From: Candidatus Hydrogenedens sp.
Lineage (GTDB): Bacteria > Hydrogenedentota > Hydrogenedentia > Hydrogenedentales > Hydrogenedentaceae
Length of the DNA stretch: 16,289 nucleotides
Direction: 5' to 3'
Assembly: GCA_035378955.1 (NCBI GenBank)
Contig: DAOSUS010000070.1
Span: forward strand, 1 to 16,289
The notes below the pieces were generated by a model, which saw only the letters and a program-made list of their open reading frames with translations, did not search any database and was not told the origin of the DNA. Shown here piece by piece: positions 1 to 6,382 of the stretch (position 1 is its first letter; every line of letters begins with the position of its first letter). Made by a program: the position numbers and the translations under genes.

Positions 1-511
1 AAAACTGGTCCGAGGAGATGAGTTGCCGCGATACATGTTCAGACCACGCAGGACTGCCCATCGGAAAACGCAAACCGAAAATAGAATCAGTAATCGTTCC
101 ATAACAACAGCCTTCACAGAAACAACCCAACCTGCCAAAAATTCCTCCAATAGGCATATAATGAATAAATATTTCCAGATCTGCAATTTTTGGAATTTTC
201 TTCCATTCCATATACATCCATGCTCCAAAAATCCCCCCTGTAAATGCTCCTAAAAACATACTTCCGCCTCTTTCTAAGTTAAAGAAATTTATCTTTGAAG
301 AGGGACACGCAAGGAAGAGGTAGAAAAACACTCGACCGAGGATAAATGCGAATGGGGCAACGCATAGCAGGATGCCTATTCCCATTGGAAATCTTTCCCC
401 ATGTCTATAGTTCCACCTTAACCCCAACACAATTACCATCAACACCGCTAAAAAATTGAAAATGTTATATAAATTTATTTCATATCTAAAAAGAAAAATA
501 GAAGGAAACAT
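1..511 (-). CDS. lgt: Prolipoprotein diacylglyceryl transferase family protein (3' end outside window)
   Basis: Lgt transfers diacylglycerol from phosphatidylglycerol to the lipobox cysteine of prolipoproteins in the inner membrane. The frame reads open for 170 residues from the ATG at 511 to the window edge. It is very hydrophobic, with several membrane segments (about 16-30, 42-69, 84-100, 112-130). A glycine-rich GGSMFLGAFTGG stretch (82-93) and GRLGCFCEGCCYG (126-138) match the two Lgt core motifs; Arg127 lies where the essential Arg of the canonical GRIGNF motif lies. The usual NGELWGR part is replaced by a Cys-rich CEGCCYG, as in diverged members, so this may be a paralogue rather than the housekeeping enzyme. 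A GGAAG ribosome site lies 6-7 bases before the ATG. The gene follows the exported-protein gene by 93 bp on the same strand. Family assignment is firm; substrate is not. Confidence 0.85.
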   Translation of the reverse strand, partial: MFPSIFLFRYEINLYNIFNFLAVLMVIVLGLRWNYRHGERFPMGIGILLCVAPFAFILGRVFFYLFLACPSSKINFFNLERGGSMFLGAFTGGIFGAWMYMEWKKIPKIADLEIFIHYMPIGGIFGRLGCFCEGCCYGTITDSIFGLRFPMGSPAWSEHVSRQLISSDQF

Positions 512-530
512 TTTTTACTTCCGTTTTTTA
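501..530. repeat. Duplication end, copy 1 (lgt start region)
   Basis: This stretch covers the lgt ribosome site and first codons. It recurs almost base for base at 2642-2672, with one T more in the T run and a diverging end. In each place it lies about 95 bp beyond the stop codon of one of the two paralogous exported-protein genes (distance 94 here, 96 in the other copy). It marks the downstream edge of a tandem duplication. Confidence 0.75.
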
Positions 531-537
531 TTAAAAA

Positions 538-543
538 ATTATA
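538..543 (-). promoter_or_regulatory. Possible -10 box for lgt
   Basis: On the minus strand a perfect TATAAT lies 27 bases before the lgt ATG, in the gap after the preceding gene. No convincing -35 box is seen at 16-18 bases, so lgt may instead be read from the upstream gene. Confidence 0.3.
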
Positions 544-604
544 ATCAATATTTTGTTACAATAAATTTTTTTGGGTAAAAGTAGCGTAATATAATTCATG
601 TTTC

Positions 605-1942
605 TCAGAAGAAACTCCAACCAAGGTAACGATAGGTTATGTACATGATTAATAAAAGTATTACAACTCCAGTTACAATATAGATTACTGGTGATTTAGA
701 TGAGAAAAGAAAAATTTGATTACTTTTTTCAAAATCCTTAGGGTTGAAGATCCCCTTCATAATGGGTGGTGGAGTAAATATTTCATCGGGTATAATTTCA
801 TTTATTTTTAAACTTTCTGGGATTATTTCAAGTTTATAGAGTGTAGTTACATCTATAGGAGAAAAACATTGTTGTAACATATATTCATCTTTTGTAATTT
901 TTCCGCTTTTAAGACTTGTCCTTAATTGCAAGCCTTCGGGAGTAGTAGTATCTAAGGAATATACTTCTTCTCTTGCTTTTAAGGGGAAACGAATGTTTTC
1001 TTTGACTTCTATATAGTCATCGAAGAAATAAGTTTTTTCAATCCATTTAGGACTCATGCAGTTTACAATCATGTCTAATTTGTATTTTTTAAATGTATTC
1101 AAATCCCAGGTTCTTCCATAATATTCAACATAGTCTATACGGCGTATATCTCCCTTATCATCAATCCATATATCTAAACTTAGAGGGACTTTCTTTTTAA
1201 ATGCATCTTCATAATATTCCGTTTTATGCCATAAGACGGTAAAATCTCCTTCATGATGCAAATGAAATGGACCTGGTAAATCTAAAAATTCAGAAAGACT
1301 AATTCCCCAGGTGCTTATGAAATTATCTTCTGTGCCTTCTCCTACTCTTCCTACCATGTTTAGCGGACTAATCTGGGAGCAAGGAATAAAATCTGTTTCA
1401 GGAAGAGCAGGATCTTTATAAGCTTTTTGTTTATCTTCTGTAATATTTAAAAACCATGTTTTGCCATTTTTCATGTATGAAGCTGAATTAATTTTAGATA
1501 TTTTTGGTTCTACGGTGTCTTTTAAATGATTTGTATTTTGATAATTTTCAAATGCTTTTTGCTCGATTTTTTGTTTAACTGTATCTAACAAAGTTTGAGG
1601 ATATCCTTCATTAGAAGGAGAAGAGATTTTTACCTGCTTGGGGGAAAGTACAGAATCATATAATATTTTTTGGTCGTAAAAGGTGAGAAAAAAATTTTTT
1701 TTATCACATGTGAATGCGATTTCGAAATATTCTTCTTGTTCTGTTTCCCATTCTATCTTACCTTCTTTAACAGTTTTTGAATAGAGATAACCTTTTCCCT
1801 TACACCAAATACTACTATAAGAATTTGTCCTTTCTTTAATTAAATTGATAATATTCTCTAACTCTTTTGGATCTAATGAGTGTGGGCATTGATAATCCAA
1901 AGCAGTAAAAATAAATATCATAATACCTACACACAATTCCAT
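605..1942 (-). CDS. Exported, C-terminally membrane-anchored protein of unknown function (intact copy)
   Basis: I do not recognise a named family. The 445-residue protein starts with a short hydrophobic stretch (4-15) ending near Cys19 and ends with a clear membrane helix (about 418-436) followed by a short tail, YRYLGWSFF. This suggests a large domain outside the cytoplasm anchored at its C terminus. The middle has the most conserved block when compared with the decayed paralogue at 2748-4126: GRVGEG, TWGIS, EFLDLPGP, HLHHEGDFTVLWH and DIWID-GDIRRIDYVEYYG. Repeated beta-strand-like stretches and a late IPDEIFTPPP recall LolA/outer-membrane-lipoprotein-sorting-like proteins, but that is a weak inference. 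An in-frame TGA lies shortly upstream, so the ATG at 1942 is the best start, with AAAGGG as ribosome site. The Cys-rich gene ends 44 bp upstream and lgt starts 93 bp downstream, probably one transcript. Confidence 0.8.
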   Translation of the reverse strand: MELCVGIMIFIFTALDYQCPHSLDPKELENIINLIKERTNSYSSIWCKGKGYLYSKTVKEGKIEWETEQEEYFEIAFTCDKKNFFLTFYDQKILYDSVLSPKQVKISSPSNEGYPQTLLDTVKQKIEQKAFENYQNTNHLKDTVEPKISKINSASYMKNGKTWFLNITEDKQKAYKDPALPETDFIPCSQISPLNMVGRVGEGTEDNFISTWGISLSEFLDLPGPFHLHHEGDFTVLWHKTEYYEDAFKKKVPLSLDIWIDDKGDIRRIDYVEYYGRTWDLNTFKKYKLDMIVNCMSPKWIEKTYFFDDYIEVKENIRFPLKAREEVYSLDTTTPEGLQLRTSLKSGKITKDEYMLQQCFSPIDVTTLYKLEIIPESLKINEIIPDEIFTPPPIMKGIFNPKDFEKSNQIFLFSSKSPVIYIVTGVVILLLIMYITYRYLGWSFF

Positions 1943-1986
1943 ACCTAATCCCTTTATTGGTCTGATAATTTTTGTTTTTCATCTAA

Positions 1987-2448
1987 TTATAATACTACTA
2001 TCTTTTTAATCTTGCACATATTACAGTTAGGATAATAACAAGAATTCCCAGCCTCTATTGACATAATTACACATCCAGATCCTGAACATATACAACCACA
2101 AGAAGGACATCCAGGACAATCTGCAGGGACACATGGATTCCCACAACCTTTTGCTCCAACACATTCATATATATTTGTAGTATTAGGACAATATATTATT
2201 GGAAGGGTATGTTCACAACTACATTCTAAAGAAGCAGATTGGTTACATAACAAATAATCATTGGGTGGTGATGTTGGACATGTCCCGGTTGGTTTACAAT
2301 CACAGCCGGATGTGTTATCTTTTTGTGACATAGCGTAGACATGAGATTGGATAAAAATGGCCGTGATGCCACTGAACAAAAGCAGGATAAAAATCAGGGT
2401 AATAGGATAAGAATTTATCAATTTTTTGAGGGTGAATGTGAGTTTCAT
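1987..2448 (-). CDS. Cys-rich secreted small protein, function unknown
   Basis: The 153-residue protein has a classic export signal: Lys at 2, 8 and 9, a hydrophobic core at about 14-34 and a possible signal peptidase site after VYA (residue 39). The mature part (about 114 residues) contains 19 cysteines, many in C-x-C, C-x2-C and C-x4-C spacing, including CPGCPSCGCIC near residue 112, and ends in CYYPNCNMC plus a basic tail. Such a pattern suggests a disulfide-stabilised or metal-binding extracytoplasmic protein; no known family is recognised. A ribosome site (AAAGGAGA) lies well placed before the ATG at 2448. A fragment of a second copy of its last codons survives at 4174-4236, so this gene was part of the local tandem duplication. 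Confidence 0.8.
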   Translation of the reverse strand: MKLTFTLKKLINSYPITLIFILLLFSGITAIFIQSHVYAMSQKDNTSGCDCKPTGTCPTSPPNDYLLCNQSASLECSCEHTLPIIYCPNTTNIYECVGAKGCGNPCVPADCPGCPSCGCICSGSGCVIMSIEAGNSCYYPNCNMCKIKKIVVL

Positions 2449-2518
2449 GATGTGTTCTCCTTTTGGTTAGAGGTTTTTGTTTGGGGTTACTACTACTTTA
2501 TTATTCAATTTTCCAATA

Positions 2519-2550
2519 AATATAGTTTAGCATTTTTTTTCTTATGTCAA
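2519..2550 (-). promoter_or_regulatory. Candidate promoter for the Cys-rich gene and downstream genes
   Basis: On the minus strand a perfect TTGACA (2545-2550) is followed by TATATT (2519-2524). The 20-base spacer is longer than ideal; an alternative -10, TAAACT, gives 15. Transcription would start about 65 bases before the Cys-rich ATG and could run on through the exported-protein gene to lgt. Confidence 0.45.
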
Positions 2551-2641
2551 GCTTTTTGGAAAAAATTTTTTAAATGATTTGTTAATAAGAAATAAGAGGG
2601 GGACAAAATATTTATATGCAGAAAATTTTATGTTTTTCCCA

Positions 2642-2672
2642 AAAGAAAACATTTTTTTACTTCCGTTTTAAA
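2642..2672. repeat. Duplication end, copy 2 (orphan lgt start)
   Basis: This is a near copy of 501-530: the lgt ribosome site (CGGAAGTAAAAA), the ATG (2650-2652) and the first TTT codon. After about two codons the sequence stops resembling lgt and runs into the promoter region of the Cys-rich gene. The frame beyond encodes nothing recognisable and ends at a TAA in TTGACATAA. It is the scar of the duplication junction. Confidence 0.7.
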
Positions 2673-2747
2673 CTAACATTCTTAATCTATATTCGGTCGT
2701 AGTATTTTTCTTGTATTAAAAGTATCATAGTATAGTTTGACATTTCG

Positions 2748-4126
2748 TCAGAAGAAACTCCAACCCCAATAGCGATGAGTTAAGTAGATTAATAACAAAA
2801 CGAATGCGATTTCTACTCCGATAAATACAACAACTTTTATATGGGGCGAATGAAAAAAGGTTTTTATTTTATTAGTTATTTGTTCTCGAGGTGTTTCAGG
2901 AGGTGGAGTAAAAACTTCTTCCGAAATAGTTCCGTTAATAAGAAGACTCTGAGGATTTATAGAAATCTCCTTATAAGTATCTATGGTAAAAGGCATAAAA
3001 CATCGATTTATTAAAAATTGTTCACGGAAATATTTCCCTTTCCTCACATTAATTGCAAACTAAAGTCCTTCAGGAATTGTAGTATCTATATTGTATATTT
3101 CCTCTCTGGCGGACAATGGGAATCTAACTTTTTCTTTTGTCTGTATATAATCATTAAAAAAATAATTTCTCTCTATCCATTTTGGATACATGCAATTGAT
3201 TTCACCGCTATATCCTGCCTTTTGGAATTCCTCTTGACTCCATATCCAACCATAATATTCCACATAATCAATTCTGCGAATATCCCCGTTATTATCTATC
3301 CAGATGTCCAGACTTAAAGGGATTTTTTTTCTAAGAAATTATCATAATAATCTGCTCGATGCCATAGAATAGTAAATTCTCCTTCCTGATGGAGGTGGGA
3401 AGGTCCGGGTAAGTCCAAAAATTCGGATATACTTATTCCCCAGGTGTTCGTTTGACCATCTTCGCTCCCCCGACCTACTCTACCCACTATGTTTAGAGGG
3501 GTTATGTAGATAGTTCCTAATGAAGAAATAGAAGTATTGGTATCATAGTAAACCTTTGTTTTATCTTCAGAAATTTGAAGAACTGTGGAAACCCCATTTT
3601 TCAAATACCCTGCAGTATTAAAAATTACATAATTATTACGAGGTTGTTATTCAATGTTTTGTTGATATAATTTTTTGCTCTTCTCTTCAAGAGCACTTTT
3701 AATCTTATCCAGGAAAGGAGAAGATGCTGTTTGTTCTATTGTCTTTTGAGGTGGTGACGGATGTTCTCCTTTTTCTAATCCCATTAGAATTCTAAGTTCG
3801 GATGATTTGGGTTTTATTGTATTTTCATTAAATCGTGTGTAAAAAAATTTTTTCTTATCGCATGTAAATGCAATTTTGAAATCATGAGTATTTTCTATTT
3901 CTAAACCCATATCAGGGGAATTCTCTAATATTGCATATACTTTACTGTTTAAGGGTATGAGATGGAAATATTCATGGCCTTTGCACCACACAGAATGAAA
4001 CTGTTCTACTCTTCCTTTTATATTTTCTACTGTTGCCTGAATAGTATTTTAATTTTGTGTATGTTCACAGGTAAAAGACAAAAAAGTGCCTGCATGTAAA
4101 AGACAAAAAAAATATAATGATAACAT
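2748..4126 (-). pseudogene. Decayed second copy of the exported membrane-anchored protein
   Basis: This is a diverged paralogue of the gene at 605-1942, alignable from signal peptide to the C-terminal membrane helix and the HRYWGWSFF tail. It carries four disabling changes: in-frame TAA at 4049-4051, in-frame TAA at 3647-3649, a one-base loss at an A8 run (coding strand, 3323-3330) that shifts the frame before PLSLDIWID, and TAG at 3060-3062 in place of the Gln codon after PEGL. Shared blocks include GRVGRG-ED, TWGIS, EFLDLPGP, GDIRRIDYVEYYG, EEVFTPPP. It still has a strong ribosome site (GGAGGTGAA) directly before two ATGs (4129 and 4126), and the fragments between stops remain similar, so inactivation may be fairly recent. 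Short fragments could still be translated but no full protein can be made. Confidence 0.9.
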
Positions 4127-4173
4127 CATTTCACCTCCGATTTTATATTAGACCATTATATAAAACTATAAAT

Positions 4174-4236
4174 TTATTGTACTGGGGTTCCACTTTCTAT
4201 ACATTTGTTGCATTTAAGATAGGCACATAAATCTGT
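4174..4236 (-). pseudogene. Remnant of a second Cys-rich gene (last ~20 codons)
   Basis: In one minus-strand frame, bases 4174-4236 read TDLCAYLKCNKCIESGTPVQ then stop. The C-x4-C-x2-C spacing and the distance to the stop match the end of the Cys-rich protein (CYYPNCNMC plus eight residues). The stop lies 47 bp before the start of the decayed paralogue, as the intact Cys-rich stop lies 44 bp before the intact paralogue. Further upstream the frame is broken by TGA (4237-4239) and TAG. The 5' part of this copy appears lost. Confidence 0.65.
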
Positions 4237-4341
4237 TCAGTATGTCTAAAAGTTTTTTGTTTAATTTGTCTGTTGGGGAGTGGGAAGGGTTTTTGTGGTG
4301 TTAATATCTTGTTATGGGTAAATAGAATTGACAAAATAAGA

Positions 4342-4371
4342 AACAGGGACAAATGGATGTTTGTCCCTGTT
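4342..4371 (-). terminator. Terminator after ilvB
   Basis: A perfect 12-base inverted repeat (AACAGGGACAAA / TTTGTCCCTGTT) with a 6-base loop lies 30 bp beyond the ilvB stop. On the minus strand it is followed by TTCTTATTTTG, a fair U tract. The plus strand also continues T-rich, but there is no plus-strand gene to end. Confidence 0.85.
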
Positions 4372-4400
4372 CGTTAATAGTTTTTATTTTTGTGTAAATT

Positions 4401-6230
4401 TTAAAATGCTTCGGCAAATGCGTCTGATGGTTCTGGAGGTTCTTCTTCTATTTTAGGAACTTCACGCGCTTTGATGAATGGTCCTGTTACCATGTCTTTG
4501 TATCCCATACCGGGACCGACCATCGGGAAAACGAGAGCCTTTTTGTCCACGACGACCTCAAGGAAAGCAGGTCCATTATTAAATTTAACAAACTCTTCAA
4601 GTGTTTTATGTAATTCTTCACGATGGGTAACTCGCTTTGAGAACTTGAAACCGTCTGCTTCGGCAGATTTGACGAAATCCTTTTTATGAAGAGATTTGTC
4701 AGTACCTGAAAAGCGTCCTTCATAATATAGCGTTTGCCATTGGACGACCATACCATCGCCGTGATTGTTGAGTAATAATACTTTAACGGGTATGTTGTAA
4801 TTTGTACAGGTTTCCATTTCACCGAAATTCATTCGCAAACTTCCATCTCCATCAATGTCAATGACAATTTTATTTGGTTTCGCTACTTGCGCACCTATGG
4901 CGGCAGGTAGTCCGAATCCCATAGTTCCCATACTCCCAGAGGTTATATAGGTTCGAGGATGTTTGATATGGAGATACTGTGCTGCAAACATTTGGTGTTG
5001 TCCAACGCCTGTGGTAAAAATGGCTTCTCCTTTTAGAATATCGTTGAGGGCTTCTATGACTTCTGGAGGTTGAATTTTCTGGGCATTGCGGTCATAGTTT
5101 AATGGATATTCTTTTTTCAATTGCTGTACATGTTTTAACCATGCGTCATGCTTCAAAGTTAAATGTTTCCCATATTGCATAAGCGATTTTAATGCTTTGC
5201 CTGCGTCACCTACATGGGACCAGACCACAGGTTTTACTTTACCTATTTCTGCGGCATCAATATCAATATGTAGAATTTTTGCGTTTGGAGCAAATTCGCT
5301 GGCTAATCCTGCTACACGGTCGTCAAATCGTGTTCCCACGGCGATGAGCAGGTCGCAATCCATAACCGCATAATTGGCATAGGCTGTTCCATGCATACCT
5401 AACATGTGCAGACAAAGGGGGTGATGAGTGTCCATAGCCCCAATACCCATCACTGTGGTTACGACCGGGATATGGAACATATTAACAAATTCTTGGAGTA
5501 TATGTGACGAATTACTGGATATAATCCCACCACCGACATAAAGTAGAGGGCGTTTTGATGCTTTTAGTAAAGTAAAGAATTCCTTTGCCTCATCGGGGGT
5601 AATCTCATTGTCATTAATTTTTTGCATGCGACTTTGATACCCATGAAGAGGGAGTAAACCTTTTCCTTTAAAAACGCATTCATAATTCTGAACATCCTTT
5701 GGAACATCAATAACCACGGGACCGGGTCTGCCGGTTCGTGCAATGTAAAAGGCCGTTCTGACAGTTTCTTCTAATTCTTCCGGGTTTTCCACTAAAAATA
5801 CATGTTTCGCACAGGAGGACATTAAATTGAATACAGGTGCTTCTTGAAAGGCATCTGTTCCGACTGCAGAACGAGCCACCTGCCCACTAATCATAACCAA
5901 CGGTATAGAGTCAGCCATAGCATCTCGTATGGGTGTCGTAGCATTGGTGGCACCAGGACCGGAAGTAACTAACAAAACACCTACTTCACCGGAAGCCCGT
6001 GCATAACCGGAAGCCATAAAGCCAGCTCCTTGTTCATTTGCTGGCACAATTAACTGTATGGGATGTTCTTTATGAGAGCGATTCCAGCGAAAAACCGCAT
6101 CATAAGTTGGTAATATTGCCCCACCGCTATAACCGAAAATGACCTTTACCCCTTCATCTGCAAGCACCTGTAGTATTATTTCGGCTCCCTTCATTTTTGT
6201 ACCTGCTAATTCGTGTTTTTTTGTAACCAT
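4401..6230 (-). CDS. ilvB: Acetolactate (acetohydroxyacid) synthase, large subunit
   Basis: This ThDP enzyme condenses two pyruvates, or pyruvate and 2-ketobutyrate, in the first common step of branched-chain amino acid synthesis in the cytoplasm. At 609 residues it has the usual three domains: the N-terminal pyrimidine-binding domain with GYSGGAILPTYD (33-44), catalytic Glu66 in ANEQGAG, TSGPGATN (89-96) and SGQV then GTDAFQE (115-130); a central domain with AVGTRFDDRVAG (297-308); and the C-terminal ThDP domain with the metal/pyrophosphate motif GDGS (461) to NN (488-489) and MVVQWQ. Two positions differ from the common bacterial form: His before the catalytic Glu is Asn65, and the segment after NN reads HGDGM. 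The acidic, Pro-rich tail after about 585 is extra. AAGGAG lies 7 bases before the ATG. No ilvN/ilvH regulatory subunit or other ilv gene is adjacent, so feedback regulation cannot be judged. Confidence 0.93.
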   Translation of the reverse strand: MVTKKHELAGTKMKGAEIILQVLADEGVKVIFGYSGGAILPTYDAVFRWNRSHKEHPIQLIVPANEQGAGFMASGYARASGEVGVLLVTSGPGATNATTPIRDAMADSIPLVMISGQVARSAVGTDAFQEAPVFNLMSSCAKHVFLVENPEELEETVRTAFYIARTGRPGPVVIDVPKDVQNYECVFKGKGLLPLHGYQSRMQKINDNEITPDEAKEFFTLLKASKRPLLYVGGGIISSNSSHILQEFVNMFHIPVVTTVMGIGAMDTHHPLCLHMLGMHGTAYANYAVMDCDLLIAVGTRFDDRVAGLASEFAPNAKILHIDIDAAEIGKVKPVVWSHVGDAGKALKSLMQYGKHLTLKHDAWLKHVQQLKKEYPLNYDRNAQKIQPPEVIEALNDILKGEAIFTTGVGQHQMFAAQYLHIKHPRTYITSGSMGTMGFGLPAAIGAQVAKPNKIVIDIDGDGSLRMNFGEMETCTNYNIPVKVLLLNNHGDGMVVQWQTLYYEGRFSGTDKSLHKKDFVKSAEADGFKFSKRVTHREELHKTLEEFVKFNNGPAFLEVVVDKKALVFPMVGPGMGYKDMVTGPFIKAREVPKIEEEPPEPSDAFAEAF

Positions 6231-6296
6231 TGTAAAACTCCTTCTTTATACGGTTAATGATTTATAACAATTAAAAGTTAGTTTTTATTTAGGAAC

Positions 6297-6305
6297 TGTG
6301 GATAA
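6297..6305 (-). promoter_or_regulatory. Isolated perfect DnaA-box sequence upstream of ilvB
   Basis: The minus strand reads TTATCCACA, the consensus DnaA box, between the rpsA terminator and the ilvB start. A single site can occur by chance in AT-rich DNA, and no function is shown. Confidence 0.3.
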
Positions 6306-6316
6306 TTTAAAGTCAA

Positions 6317-6347
6317 AGCGCCGCAGAACAGGAATGTCTGCGGCGCT
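6317..6347 (-). terminator. Terminator after rpsA
   Basis: A GC-rich hairpin (AGCGCCGCAGA with TCTGCGGCGCT, short loop, one possible bulged A) lies 36 bp past the rpsA stop. On the minus strand it is followed by TTTGACTTTAAATT, a moderate U tract. It separates rpsA from ilvB. Confidence 0.8.
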
Positions 6348-6382
6348 GAAGTTTTCAATCTCCGCACTTTTGTGAGGTAATT

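Noticed and set aside
23..253. Plus-strand open frame of 76 codons
   Set aside because: It is antisense to the Lgt-family gene, whose minus-strand frame shows family motifs and continues to the window edge.
2341..2577. Plus-strand open frame of 78 codons
   Set aside because: It overlaps the signal sequence and promoter of the Cys-rich gene in antisense; its composition follows from the AT-rich DNA.
3018..3317. Plus-strand open frame of 99 codons
   Set aside because: It lies antisense within the decayed paralogue and shows no ribosome site or protein features.
2748..4126. Stop codon recoding (TAA/TAG read as amino acids) to explain the interrupted paralogue
   Set aside because: A frameshift is also present, the interruptions are of two stop types, and the intact paralogue and all neighbours use these codons as normal stops.
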